From Martelella sp. NC20 (GTDB taxonomy: Bacteria; Pseudomonadota; Alphaproteobacteria; Rhizobiales; Rhizobiaceae), in the NCBI RefSeq assembly GCF_013459645.1, contig NZ_CP054862.1, positions 1-64,000 on the forward strand: a stretch of 64,000 bases of DNA, given 5' to 3'. The position numbers and the translations under genes were made by a program. Position 1 is the first letter of the stretch; each line of letters opens with the position of its first letter. The notes beneath the pieces are model-generated. The model made no database searches and was not told the DNA's origin. It was given only the letters and a program-made list of their open reading frames with translations. Below are positions 17,863-26,934 of this stretch, piece by piece.

Positions 17863-19329
17863 ATGATCGAACCGGGGAACCACATCGCCATGTCTCGTGC
17901 CAGACAGCCCAACATCGTCTTTGTCATTACCGACCAGCAGCGTTACGACACGATCGCGGCGCTGGGCCATTCGCACATGGTGACGCCCAATCTGGACCGC
18001 ATGGTTAGCGAAGGCGTCTCGTTCACCAACATGTACGTCACCTCGCCGTCCTGCGCGCCGTCGCGGGCCAGCCTGTTTACCGGCCTCTATCCGCACACGA
18101 ACGGCGTGTTTCGCAATGACGAGCGCTGGCCGCAGACCTGGGTCGGGCAGCTCGCCACTGCCGGGTATCGCTGTGTCAATATCGGCAAGATGCACACATC
18201 GCCCTTCGAGCAGGCCTTCGGCTTCCATGAACGCCACGTGGTCGAAAACAAGGATCGCGCGACCGCGCGCCTGCCGTTCTATCTCGACAACTGGGACAAG
18301 GCGTTTTTCGCCACCGGTCACGAGAAGCCCAGCCGCCGGACCTATTGCCGCCGCGCCGACTATCGCGAGCGGCTCGGCGCGTTCGTGTGGGAACTGCCCG
18401 AAAACCTGCATTCCGATGTGTTCGTGACCGATCTTGCCTGCGACTGGCTCGACACATATCCCGGAAAGGAACCGTTTTTCCTCGAGGTCGGCATACCGGG
18501 ACCGCATCCGCCTTACGACCCGCCGGCCGAATATCTCGACATCTACAGGGACAGGGAGATCCCGCTGCCGATCAGGGATCAGGCCGCCATGGACGCGCAG
18601 CCTTCCGCCCTGAAGGAGTTGCGCAGGCAGCATGTCGAGGTCGACCACGATGCCGTCGTCCATCTCGAAAATCCGAGCGCGGAACAGCTGCGCCGGCAGC
18701 GTATGCATTACTATGCAAACATCACCCTGATCGACGGGCAGATGCGCAAGCTGTTCGACGCGCTCGAGCGGCGCGGCGTGCTCGACGACACGATCGTGAT
18801 CTTCACCTCCGACCATGGCGACGCGCTGAACGATCACGGCCTCAGCCAGAAATGGTCGATGTATGAGGGCAGCGCCCATGTGCCGGCAATCGTCTGGTCG
18901 GCGCGCAGCGCGGCGGCGGGACGACGGGTCGATGACCTCGTCTCGCTGTTCGATTTCGGCCCGACCATCCTGGAAATGGCCGGCGCGGAGGTGCCGAAAT
19001 ATATCGAGGCCCAGAGCCTGCTGCCTTATCTCGGCGCCGACGAACCGGCGGAAAGGCGCGCGATGATCTTCGCCGAACACGCCGGCGACCGGATTCTCAG
19101 CGGTACGCAATTCATGACCATGGTGCGCACGCCTGAATGGAAACTGGTCTATTTCGTCGAGGGCAACGGCCAGCTCTTCGACATGCAGAACGACCCGGAC
19201 GAGATTGCCGACCTGTGGGACGACCCGAACCACGCCGACACCCGGCAGACCCTGCTGATGGAAATCCTCAACTGGCGGATCCGCAGCAGCGTCGTTACCC
19301 AGGGCTGGCAGTTCGCGGCCGAAAGATAG
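17863..19329 (+). CDS. Type I sulfatase (choline-sulfatase/arylsulfatase-like)
   Basis: 488 residues; ATG 17890 (MSRARQPNIVF) is an alternative start. Metal-binding N-terminus NIVFVITDQQRYD and the sulfatase signature SCAPSRASLFTGLYPHTNG are present. Cys64 is the residue converted to formylglycine. Further ligands are in TIVIFTSDHGDALNDHGLSQK. No signal peptide, so it should be cytoplasmic and cut a sulfate ester already imported, possibly by tctCBA. An anaerobic/aerobic sulfatase-maturing enzyme is not seen in this window. Confidence 0.9.
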   Translation: MIEPGNHIAMSRARQPNIVFVITDQQRYDTIAALGHSHMVTPNLDRMVSEGVSFTNMYVTSPSCAPSRASLFTGLYPHTNGVFRNDERWPQTWVGQLATAGYRCVNIGKMHTSPFEQAFGFHERHVVENKDRATARLPFYLDNWDKAFFATGHEKPSRRTYCRRADYRERLGAFVWELPENLHSDVFVTDLACDWLDTYPGKEPFFLEVGIPGPHPPYDPPAEYLDIYRDREIPLPIRDQAAMDAQPSALKELRRQHVEVDHDAVVHLENPSAEQLRRQRMHYYANITLIDGQMRKLFDALERRGVLDDTIVIFTSDHGDALNDHGLSQKWSMYEGSAHVPAIVWSARSAAAGRRVDDLVSLFDFGPTILEMAGAEVPKYIEAQSLLPYLGADEPAERRAMIFAEHAGDRILSGTQFMTMVRTPEWKLVYFVEGNGQLFDMQNDPDEIADLWDDPNHADTRQTLLMEILNWRIRSSVVTQGWQFAAER

Positions 19330-19333
19330 GCAG

Positions 19334-19354
19334 GCCGATCATTTCATGATCGGC
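19334..19354 (+). terminator. Hairpin after the sulfatase gene
   Basis: GCCGATCA, loop TTTCA, TGATCGGC: a perfect 8-bp stem 5 bases after the stop. There is no U tract, so termination is plausible but not certain. Confidence 0.5.
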
Positions 19355-19514
19355 GCGCGCCACCCGCTGGCGATGTCACGTTGACTTTGCAGAGCAGCTT
19401 TCCTGGGGACATCTGCCTTGATCAGGTCGCAGTGGGTTGCCCAGTCCCAGCCATGATAGCCGTTTGGCCGCCGCATGGTGTAGCAGGGTAGCGGTGGTCA
19501 GCGAAACGGCTATC

Positions 19515-20082
19515 GTCGGGGGACTTGGTCCAGCGGAATGGTTTGGGTTCGGCATTTGTGGCGTCGATGTAAGTGTTGATTGCCGTTTCGAGTTCGGCGA
19601 TCGAGCGGAATACGCCACGCCTGAGGGCGCGTTCGGTCAGCAGCGCGAAGAACCGTTCGACCTGGTTGATCCATGACGCCGATGTGGGCGTGAAATGCAC
19701 ATGCCAGCGCGGACGCTTGGCGAACCAGTTGCGGATCAGCCTGGTCTTGTGTGTGCCGTCATTGTCGATGATGACGTGAATGTCGAGATCAGCGGGCACG
19801 TTGCGCTCGACCTCGTCGAGGAACTTTCGGAACTCCGTCGTCCGATGCCGGGGCACGCATTGACCGACGATGGTTCCCGCCTTGACGTCGAGGGCGGCGA
19901 ACGGGGATGTCGTACCGTTGCGCTTGTCGTCGTGGGTGCGCCGCTCGATCTGGCCAGGCCGCATTGGCAGCAAAGGTTGCGTACGGCCGAGCGCCTGCAC
20001 CTGCGATTTCTCATCGACACACAGTACCAGCGTGCGCTCGGGCGGCGACAGGTAGAGCCCGACAATGTCTCGGACCGGGGCC
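19515..20082 (-). pseudogene. IS630-family transposase, C-terminal remnant
   Basis: The DDE domain is well preserved: VLCVDEKSQVQALGRTQP, RRTHDDKRNGTT, HVIIDNDGTHKT, WHVHFTPTSASWINQVERFF and ending PKPFRWTKSPDD. The N-terminal helix-turn-helix half is missing. The frame is cut at its 5' side by the end of the adjacent IS6 element, and no matching N-terminal part is found on the far side. A simple insertion is therefore excluded and a deletion must have occurred. Confidence 0.8.
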
Positions 20083-20888
20083 GTCACATTAAGTTTGCCA
20101 TGCCGAGAAAGGCCAGCGGCTCCAAATTTTTCAGGCGATGCAGGCTGCAGCTTTCCATGCATCGAACGCTTCGAGCCGATGGTAGCGGATTGTTTGTGCG
20201 GCACGGCGGCGGGATGGAACTGAAAAGCAATTGCGGGTAGCGGAGTGCATGGCGACGAACCGTTGCAATGCTCCTGGTGACCGGTGGCCTTGCATGGTTC
20301 GTTCTCGTTTTCGAAACGGCAGGTGCCTATTCTCAGCCCTATTGTTGAGACCCTTGTGGGACCAATGGTTAAGTCCGGGTGCCACGTCCGCCTTTGCCGC
20401 ACCGTACGAGCGCAGTTTATCGGTGATGATCCGCTGTGGAACAAAGCCATAGCGCTTTATCAACGCCGCCAGCAGGCGCTTGGCCGCCCTCTTGTCGCGG
20501 CGCTTCTGCAAGATTTCTTCGAGAACGGCGCCATACTGATCGACTGCGCGCCAGAGCCAGAACTTCTCTCCAGCGCATTTCACAACGACCTCGTCCAGAT
20601 ACCAAATATCGCCAGGGCGCGCCTGTCGCCGCCGCAAGTTGTAGGCGATCTGGGGTCCGAACCTGGCGATCCAACGGCGGATTGTCTCATAGGATACGTC
20701 GATACCACGCTTGAGCAACATTTCCTCAACTTCACGCAAGCTCACGTTGAACCGCAGGTAAAGCCAAACTGCGTGAGCGACTATCTGCGGCGGAAAACGG
20801 TGTCGCCTGAAGCCGATATCGGGTGTCTGCATCGCCGAAATCTACGCCCAACCCGAAATGCAGGCAACTGCAAGCCGGTTTACGTGAC
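20083..20888 (-). mobile_element. IS6-family insertion sequence, about 806 bp
   Basis: It encloses one complete transposase. Its edges carry imperfect inverted ends beginning GTCACATTAAG (20083) and, on the complement of the right end, GTCACGTAAAC. The flanking 8-mers differ, so no target duplication remains. This is consistent with IS6 replicative rearrangement. Confidence 0.6.
20131..20832 (-). CDS. IS6-family transposase (complete)
   Basis: 233 residues, normal for IS26-like enzymes. Zinc-ribbon-like/HTH N-terminus HRFPPQIVAHAVWLYLRFNV and VSYETIRRWIARFG; DDE residues in WYLDEVV, IITDKLRSYG and NNRAENRHLP. No internal stops, so it could be active. It cuts the IS630 remnant next to it. Confidence 0.9.
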   Translation of the reverse strand: MQTPDIGFRRHRFPPQIVAHAVWLYLRFNVSLREVEEMLLKRGIDVSYETIRRWIARFGPQIAYNLRRRQARPGDIWYLDEVVVKCAGEKFWLWRAVDQYGAVLEEILQKRRDKRAAKRLLAALIKRYGFVPQRIITDKLRSYGAAKADVAPGLNHWSHKGLNNRAENRHLPFRKRERTMQGHRSPGALQRFVAMHSATRNCFSVPSRRRAAQTIRYHRLEAFDAWKAAACIA

Positions 20889-21300
20889 AAAGCCCGGCGC
20901 GGCCATTTCCTGTGAAATCCGGATCATCCTATCCGCTCCCGTGCGTGGTAGCGCGGGCATTATCGGCCAATGCAATGAGCGCTTCATCACCAATGCGGCC
21001 TGACAGCTTAAGGCAGATTTCGCGAGAGGATCGGTGGCTCGCCAGCCCATGTTGCGATGCCAAAATTGGCCGGCGGAAACGACTGGTTAAGGTTTCTTTT
21101 CTATCACATTAGCTGAGTGACAGATCTCAGATTGGTCTTCATCAGCATGGCCTTTTCGCGTTATCCCAGCCTTCAATCAAACCTGCCGAAACGGTACGGG
21201 CGGACGGTCTTCAGACAGAAGGAGACGGCCAGTTCGCAGAGCCGGCGCGGCGCAATCCGGATGCGGCGATCCTGGATCCTGACCGACTTCCGACCTGATA
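20889..21300. other. Inter-IS region without a recognisable gene
   Basis: Between the first IS6 element and the ftsK fragment. Short open frames occur but none shows family motifs. I see no RNA gene or repeat. Confidence 0.4.
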
Positions 21301-21523
21301 TGGGGTCCGACAGCGACGACGTCGACGATCTTTTCGCAAAGGCCGTGAAGATCGTCCAGCGCGACAAGAAGTGCTCGACCTCCTATATCCAGCGCTGCCT
21401 GTCGACCGGCTACAACCGCGCCGCGTCGCGTCGCTGGTGGAACGCATGGAACGCGAAGGCCTCGTCGGCCCCGCCAACCATGTCGGCAAGCGTGAAATCC
21501 TCGACACCGCCGCAACGGGCTGA
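21301..21523 (+). pseudogene. ftsK: DNA translocase FtsK, C-terminal gamma-domain scrap
   Basis: The frame reads DDLFAKAVKIVQRDKKCSTS, then YIQRCLSTGYNRAAS, the winged-helix gamma domain that recognises KOPS. The expected end LVERMEREGLVGPANHVGKR followed by EILDTAATG and a stop is present in another frame. The shift comes from a 5-bp tandem duplication, GCGTCGCGTC, at about 21423. The rest of ftsK is absent, so this is a dispensable duplicated tail carried with IS elements. Confidence 0.8.
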
Positions 21524-21593
21524 TCCGGCTCCATCCCGTTCGGCGAATTGCCTAACTCGTCATTGCGAATTGTAAACAACAGCCATGCAGGAA

Positions 21594-22403
21594 GCGTCGC
21601 CTTAACCGGTTGGTGGGGATCGGGGCAATAGTCTATCGGCATGACTGAAGATGCCTACGCCCAATATAAACGCCACCGCTTTCCAGCCGAGATCATCGCC
21701 CACGCCGTGTGGCTCTATTCTCGGTTTCCGCTGAGCCTGCGCGACGTTGAAGACCTGCTTGCTGAGCGTGAGATCGTCGTGTCGTTTCAGACTGTCGCAG
21801 AATGGGCGAGGAAATTTGGCCTGAAGTTCGCCCGTCAACTTCGTCGGCGGTCCTGCGGCAATTTTGCTGACAAGTGGCATCTCGATGAGATGGTCGTGTC
21901 CATAAAGGGAAAGAAATACTGGCTGTGGCGCGCCGTCGATGCCAACGGCTACGTTCTTGATGCCCTGCTGCAAAGCCGCAGAAACAAGCGAGCCGCTCTT
22001 CGGTTGATGCGCAAACTGCTGAAGAGCCAGGGCGTCACACCACGCGTGATGGTGACAGACAAGCTGCGCTCTTATTCCGCCGCAAAGCGACAGCTCATGC
22101 CGGGTGTCGAGCACCGTTCGCACAAAGGGCTCAACAATCGCGTCGAGAACTCTCACCTTCCCGTGCGACGACGAGAGCGACGCATGATGCGGTTCAAGTC
22201 GGCGCGGCAATGCCAGCGTTTCGTCTCAACCCACGGCCAGATCGCCAATCTTTTCCATCTTCATCGAAAACACCTGACTGCCATCGATCATCGCCAACTC
22301 CGCACCCACGCCAGCACCATCTGGCGTGAGATCGCCTCCTCGATCAAAGCGTGAAATTCACGCCGAAGCAATGATCGCGCGCTGTGCTCGGTTAAGGCGA
22401 CGC
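21594..22403 (+). mobile_element. IS6-family insertion sequence, about 810 bp, with perfect 15-bp inverted repeats
   Basis: Left end GCGTCGCCTTAACCG at 21594-21608 and its exact complement CGGTTAAGGCGACGC at 22389-22403 bracket one transposase. The flanking octamers TGCAGGAA and CATCAGTA are not a target duplication. Confidence 0.85.
21641..22354 (+). CDS. IS6-family transposase (complete)
   Basis: 237 residues. N-terminus KRHRFPAEIIAHAVWLYSRF, HTH VVSFQTVAEWARKFG, DDE residues in WHLDEMVV, MVTDKLRSYS and NNRVENSHLP. It is a different subtype from the transposase at 20.1-20.8 kb and closer to the remnant at 3600. No disruptions. Confidence 0.92.
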   Translation: MTEDAYAQYKRHRFPAEIIAHAVWLYSRFPLSLRDVEDLLAEREIVVSFQTVAEWARKFGLKFARQLRRRSCGNFADKWHLDEMVVSIKGKKYWLWRAVDANGYVLDALLQSRRNKRAALRLMRKLLKSQGVTPRVMVTDKLRSYSAAKRQLMPGVEHRSHKGLNNRVENSHLPVRRRERRMMRFKSARQCQRFVSTHGQIANLFHLHRKHLTAIDHRQLRTHASTIWREIASSIKA

Positions 22404-22418
22404 CATCAGTATGGAAGC

Positions 22419-23498
22419 CTATTGCGGAGTCTCCAGACGTTTTTCCGTGGTCTTGTCAAAAAAGTGGGCTTTCGGCGTTTTCAGGGAGAGCTTCACCGTT
22501 TGCCCGAAGCTCAGGTCGACGCGATCGCGCACCACCCAGGTCAATTCCCGCCCTTCAACCTCAACGGCCACATGGGTTTCGGAACCGGTTGGCTCTATCA
22601 CCTTCACAACGGCATCAATCCCGTCCTCCTCGCCAAGGGCAAGGTCCTCAGGCCGGATTCCGAGCACAAGCGGAGCGTCGGCAGCAACGGCCGGGGTGGA
22701 ATGAAGGGCAGCGCGCGCGCCTCCCTTCAGCACGAAAGTGCCGCCATCCTCTATCACGCCTTCCAGAAAGTTCATGGCGGGCGACCCGAGGAAGCCCGCG
22801 ACAAAGATGTTCTTCGGCCGATCGTAGAGTCCGAGCGGCGTGCCGATCTGTTCGACCCGACCGCCCTGGAGAACCACGATCTTGTCGGCCATCGTCATCG
22901 CCTCGATCTGGTCGTGGGTGACGTAGACGATCGTCGTCTTCAGGCGCTGATGCAGCGACTTGATTTCGGCCCTCATCTTCACGCGAAGCTTGGCGTCGAG
23001 GTTGGACAAAGGCTCGTCAAACAGGAAGACCTTCGGATCGCGCACGATCGCGCGCCCCATGGCCACGCGCTGGCGTTGGCCACCCGACAGTTGCGACGGT
23101 TTGCGATCCAGAAGCGGTTCGAGCCCCAGAATGTCGGCAGCCTCGCCCACCTTCCTGCGGATGTCGTCCTTCCTGATTCCGGCAAGTTCCAGAGCGAAGC
23201 CCATGTTCTGCGCCACAGTCATTTGCGGATAGAGCGCGTAGTTCTGGAACACCATCGCAATGTCGCGATCCTTGGGCCGAAGGTTGTTCACGACGCGCCC
23301 GCCAATACTGATCTCCCCCGACGAGATCGTTTCCAGCCCAGCAATCATCCGCAGCAATGTGGATTTGCCGCATCCCGATGGTCCGACCAGAATGACGAAC
23401 TCGCCATCATCGATCTCGACATCGACACCATGAATGATGTCGACCTCGCCGAAAGATTTCCTGACGTTATTGATGCTCAAGGTTGACATCGGCTTCAC
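22419..23498 (-). CDS. Sugar ABC transporter ATP-binding protein (MalK/UgpC type, CUT1)
   Basis: 359 residues. Walker [17 protein letters not shown], signature LSGGQRQRVAMGRA, Walker B VFLFDEPLSNLDAKLR and a C-terminal regulatory TOBE domain (LGIRPEDLAL, VEPTGSETHV). It energises the transporter encoded upstream. Eight bases separate it from the glycoside hydrolase gene; its 3' end lies 16 bases from the IS6 element, so the operon may have been cut here. Confidence 0.92.
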   Translation of the reverse strand: MKPMSTLSINNVRKSFGEVDIIHGVDVEIDDGEFVILVGPSGCGKSTLLRMIAGLETISSGEISIGGRVVNNLRPKDRDIAMVFQNYALYPQMTVAQNMGFALELAGIRKDDIRRKVGEAADILGLEPLLDRKPSQLSGGQRQRVAMGRAIVRDPKVFLFDEPLSNLDAKLRVKMRAEIKSLHQRLKTTIVYVTHDQIEAMTMADKIVVLQGGRVEQIGTPLGLYDRPKNIFVAGFLGSPAMNFLEGVIEDGGTFVLKGGARAALHSTPAVAADAPLVLGIRPEDLALGEEDGIDAVVKVIEPTGSETHVAVEVEGRELTWVVRDRVDLSFGQTVKLSLKTPKAHFFDKTTEKRLETPQ

Positions 23499-23506
23499 TC
23501 CGCCCG

Positions 23507-25027
23507 TTATCGTTTTTTCCGAACACGCAACGCCAGATGGGGCTTTCGCGGCAACCTGACGCCGAAGGCCGCATCCGCCTTGCCGCCGCGCACAATCGCC
23601 CCGTGACGCACGGGATGGGTGACCGGGGCCGCGATCCGTTCCGCAGGAGTCACCGTCATTTCCCAGGTATCGATGACATCGACGTCATAGTCCCCGTCAT
23701 CCAGCGGCAGACCCGAGGACCAGACAACCGGCTGATGTTCGCCGAGATAGATCAGCCTGAAATCGCCATCACCGTCGCGCGCGCCCGAAGCACGGGACCA
23801 GGGCCACTGCGTCACCGGCCCGATGGGATCAAGACCGTGTTTGACGTCCTGTTCCAGGATTTCCCGCAGGAAGGCGATGCGTTTCCATGCCTCGCCGTGC
23901 AACTTTCCGCCCTTGGCCCACCAGATCAGATCGTCCGGATCGGAATATGTTTCGCCGTGCCCCACATAACCGCCGCGGGTCATCGTGATCCAGTACCGAT
24001 GCACCAGTTCCTCGGGCGTCAGGTTTCCCCAGCACTCGAGGATGTCACCCTCATATTCCGGCTCGTCGTTGACGACCGGTTTGCCATAGGTGTTCCGCCA
24101 TTCCTGCGTCAGTTTGACGTCAGGGTTCTGGATGCAGACATGCGTGACCCACGGCTTGCGGTGATCGTAGTTGGCCGTGACTTCGCCATTGTGGATCGAA
24201 CGCAGATGTTGAAAGGCGTCGTTCTCTTCGAGGATATGGAAGAAGCGGTCCCAACGCGACATCGGCTTGGTATCCAGGAGAAAGTCGTATTCGTTGGCCA
24301 GAGACCACCAGACATTTCTGTACGCAGCCAGCCGCGCGGCGAGGTAGGCCACATAGCGGTAGTCCTGCTCCTCGGACATGTCCGCATAGCCCCACCGGTC
24401 ATAGGGATGAAACACGATGATGTCGGCTTCGATGCCGAGCGCGCACAGTGCAGCGACCTGACTTTCGAAATGCCTGAAAAACACCGGATTGGGCCGGTTG
24501 AAATCCAGCTTGCCATCCGGCCCCCGCTCAAAGCAGTCGTGCAACGCCTCGTTGGTGTTGTACGGATAGTCCTTTGGGAAAACCCCCATGCGGATCTTGT
24601 TGAAGCCGGTTTTCTTCAGCGTCTCAAGCGTTTGCTTCTGCATGTCGAGCGGTTGATGGACCCAGGCATAGCAGGTCGTGCCGAACGAGAAGAACGGGGT
24701 CCCGTCCTCATAGCCAAAGTGAAACCTGTTGCGAACCCGCACCGGACCATGATTGCCGTCTGACGCCGCACTCACATTGAACGAGCCTGCCTGACCATCA
24801 AGGGCTGCGGCTTGCGAGCGCGTCCGGAAGCTCCAGACGCCCTCGACATCCGGCATGAAACGGACGCGATAGATTCCGTCGCCATCGTAGAAGCCGGGCA
24901 CGCGGACTTCCCGGCTCTTGTGCACGAAAATGGCATCGAAGCTGACGTCGACAAACGGATTTCCGCTTGAGGGGCCTTCGAAGGACGTCTCGAAAACGCT
25001 CCATTTCTCGACATGTGCATCAGACAT
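23507..25027 (-). CDS. Cytoplasmic glycoside hydrolase, DUF5060/DUF4038-type (beta/alpha)8 barrel
   Basis: 506 residues without signal peptide. An N-terminal beta domain (residues about 5-80, FETSFEGPSSGNPF, RVPGFYDGDGIYRVRFMPD) is followed by the barrel (FSFGTTCYAWVHQ, GFNKIRMGVFPKDY, VFHPYDRWGY). Two candidate catalytic glutamates are in WWSLANEYDF (acid/base) and VNDEPEYEG (nucleophile). The C-terminal beta domain ends the protein. The gene sits inside a CUT1 operon, which suggests that an imported oligosaccharide is cleaved intracellularly. The linkage is unknown; family members act on plant-type glycosides. Confidence 0.8.
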   Translation of the reverse strand: MSDAHVEKWSVFETSFEGPSSGNPFVDVSFDAIFVHKSREVRVPGFYDGDGIYRVRFMPDVEGVWSFRTRSQAAALDGQAGSFNVSAASDGNHGPVRVRNRFHFGYEDGTPFFSFGTTCYAWVHQPLDMQKQTLETLKKTGFNKIRMGVFPKDYPYNTNEALHDCFERGPDGKLDFNRPNPVFFRHFESQVAALCALGIEADIIVFHPYDRWGYADMSEEQDYRYVAYLAARLAAYRNVWWSLANEYDFLLDTKPMSRWDRFFHILEENDAFQHLRSIHNGEVTANYDHRKPWVTHVCIQNPDVKLTQEWRNTYGKPVVNDEPEYEGDILECWGNLTPEELVHRYWITMTRGGYVGHGETYSDPDDLIWWAKGGKLHGEAWKRIAFLREILEQDVKHGLDPIGPVTQWPWSRASGARDGDGDFRLIYLGEHQPVVWSSGLPLDDGDYDVDVIDTWEMTVTPAERIAAPVTHPVRHGAIVRGGKADAAFGVRLPRKPHLALRVRKKR

Positions 25028-25060
25028 TAACTTACTCCTTGGGAAACACTTCTGAGCGTC

Positions 25061-25945
25061 TCAGCCCTTGACCGCGCCAGACGTCAGGCCGGAGACGAAA
25101 TAGCGCTGGAACAGCAGGTAGACGATCGTAGCGGGCAGAACGGTCATCACGATCGCCGCATTGAGCTGTCCGTAATTGCTTGAGAATTGGCCCTGAAATG
25201 ACATCAGGCCGAGCGGTAGCGTCCACATGTCCTGGTCCTGAAGCAGAACCAGCGCCATCGCGAACTCATTCCAGGTCGATACGAAATCGAGTATGAGCAG
25301 CGCCGCCAGGACCGGCAGGCAGACCGGCAGGAAGATGCGCCTGAAGATCGTGAAATGGGACGCGCCATCGATCAGCGCCGCTTCCGACAATTCCTTGGGG
25401 ATGCCTTTGAAGAAGCTGTGCAGGATGAACACCTGATAAGGCACGCCAAAGGCGATGTACGGAAGTATGACGCCCGCATAGGTGTCGATCAGGCCCAGTG
25501 AATTGACCAGCGTGAACAAGGGCGCAAGCATCACCTGGAACGGGATCATGGTGCCGAAGACCACGAGCAGCAGCAGAACCTTGCCGAAACGTAACCGGAT
25601 CTTGGCGAGTGCATAGGCTGCCATTGCCGAGAGCACGAGGCCGATCGGCACCTTGACCACCGTAATGATGACGCTGTTGAGGAACGAACGGGCGAAATTG
25701 CCCCGGCTCCAGGCCGATGTGTAGTTGTCCCAGGCAATCTCCGAGGGGGGCATGAACGCCCCCGTGCCGGTCACCGCGGCCGGCGTCTTCAAGGATGTGA
25801 AGACGATGAACACGAATGGCGCCACCCAGATCAGGGCAAGGAGAAAGAGCGCGATCCAGAGGCCGATGATGACGGGATCGCGGCGGGGGGCGCTGCGGCC
25901 TTCTGCTTTGCTTGCCCGGGACGATTGCACGGAAAGGTCGCTCAC
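25061..25945 (-). CDS. Sugar ABC transporter permease (MalG/CUT1 type)
   Basis: 294 residues from a GTG at 25945. This start is chosen because GGAG lies 8 bases upstream and because GTGA overlaps the stop of the previous permease; an ATG at 25975 would give 30 more bases of overlap. Six helices and the EAA loop EAALIDGASHFTIFRRIFLP are present. The N-terminus is QSSRASKAEGRSAPRRDP, basic and cytoplasmic. Confidence 0.88.
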   Translation of the reverse strand: MSDLSVQSSRASKAEGRSAPRRDPVIIGLWIALFLLALIWVAPFVFIVFTSLKTPAAVTGTGAFMPPSEIAWDNYTSAWSRGNFARSFLNSVIITVVKVPIGLVLSAMAAYALAKIRLRFGKVLLLLVVFGTMIPFQVMLAPLFTLVNSLGLIDTYAGVILPYIAFGVPYQVFILHSFFKGIPKELSEAALIDGASHFTIFRRIFLPVCLPVLAALLILDFVSTWNEFAMALVLLQDQDMWTLPLGLMSFQGQFSSNYGQLNAAIVMTVLPATIVYLLFQRYFVSGLTSGAVKG

Positions 25946-26841
25946 GATTCCTGCTCCTCGTTCTTCTGGGACCAACGCATATAGGGAATGACGATCGCGA
26001 GCGTGATCAGGAGAAGCACCACGGAGATTGCCGCGCCGCGTCCGAAATCGAAGATCTGCATGGCTTGCGTGAACGCCCAGAGTGCCAGCATCTGCGTGCT
26101 TTGAGCCGGCCCACCGCCCGTCAGACCGTAGACGATGTCAAAGGCTTTGAGAGACGTGATCAGCGAAAGAACGATCACGATCGTCAGCGTCGGACGCAAT
26201 GCCGGCAGGGTCACATGCCGGAAAACGGCCCATCGCCCGGCGCCGTCGATATGGGCGGCTTCGACCAAAGTCTGGGATACGCTCTGGAGCCCGGCGAGAA
26301 ACAGCACCATCGAAAACCCGACCGTCTGCCAGAGATAGGCGACGAAGACCGAATAAAGGGCAATATCCCTGTCGCCCAACCAGTCCTGTATCCACCCCTG
26401 GAGACCCCAGTTCGTCAGCAACTGGCTGAAAAGACCGAAAAACGGGTCGTACATCCACTTCCACATCGTGGCGACTGCGATCGGCGCGATGATGACGGGA
26501 AGATAGAAGATCGCGCGCAGACTGTTGCGCCCGAAGATTTTCTGGTTGAGACCAAGCGCAAGCAGGAGTCCGATCACCGGCGGGAATGCCAGGCTCATCA
26601 ATGTCCAGATGATGGTATTGCGAAACGCCCCCCAGAAGACCGGGTCCTTGGTGAAGATGGCGTTGTAGTTGTCGAAACCGACAAACTGGCTGGTCGGATC
26701 AAGACCGTTCCACTTCTGAAAACTCAGCGCAACCACATTCACCATGGGGTAGAGGGCGAACACGGCATAGATCGCCAGCGCAGGCACGAGCAGCACCAAC
26801 GCTTCGAAACGAGGGTCTTGAGAGTGTTTTGTGAAGGGCAT
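25942..26841 (-). CDS. Sugar ABC transporter permease (MalF/UgpA type)
   Basis: 299 residues from ATG 26841, which has GAGG 6 bases upstream; the longer frame to 26877 has no such site. Six helices, with EAA loop VEAAHIDGAGRWAVFRHVTL and the typical N-terminal PALAIYAVFALYPMVNVV. It pairs with the permease that follows by a 4-base overlap. Confidence 0.9.
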   Translation of the reverse strand: MPFTKHSQDPRFEALVLLVPALAIYAVFALYPMVNVVALSFQKWNGLDPTSQFVGFDNYNAIFTKDPVFWGAFRNTIIWTLMSLAFPPVIGLLLALGLNQKIFGRNSLRAIFYLPVIIAPIAVATMWKWMYDPFFGLFSQLLTNWGLQGWIQDWLGDRDIALYSVFVAYLWQTVGFSMVLFLAGLQSVSQTLVEAAHIDGAGRWAVFRHVTLPALRPTLTIVIVLSLITSLKAFDIVYGLTGGGPAQSTQMLALWAFTQAMQIFDFGRGAAISVVLLLITLAIVIPYMRWSQKNEEQES

Positions 26842-26890
26842 GCGTTCCTCTGGGCAACGCGGGCGCGGCCTCGCCAATTCGTAAAGAGCA

Positions 26891-26921
26891 CAGGCCGACC
26901 GACACGAGGTCGATCGGCCTG
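26891..26921 (-). terminator. Hairpin between binding-protein and permease genes
   Basis: CAGGCCGA and TCGGCCTG form an 8-bp stem around a 15-base region that can itself pair (CCGAC/GTCGA). It lies 14 bases downstream of the solute-binding gene and probably limits read-through or stabilises that message. Confidence 0.55.
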
Positions 26922-26934
26922 CACACCGGGAGGA

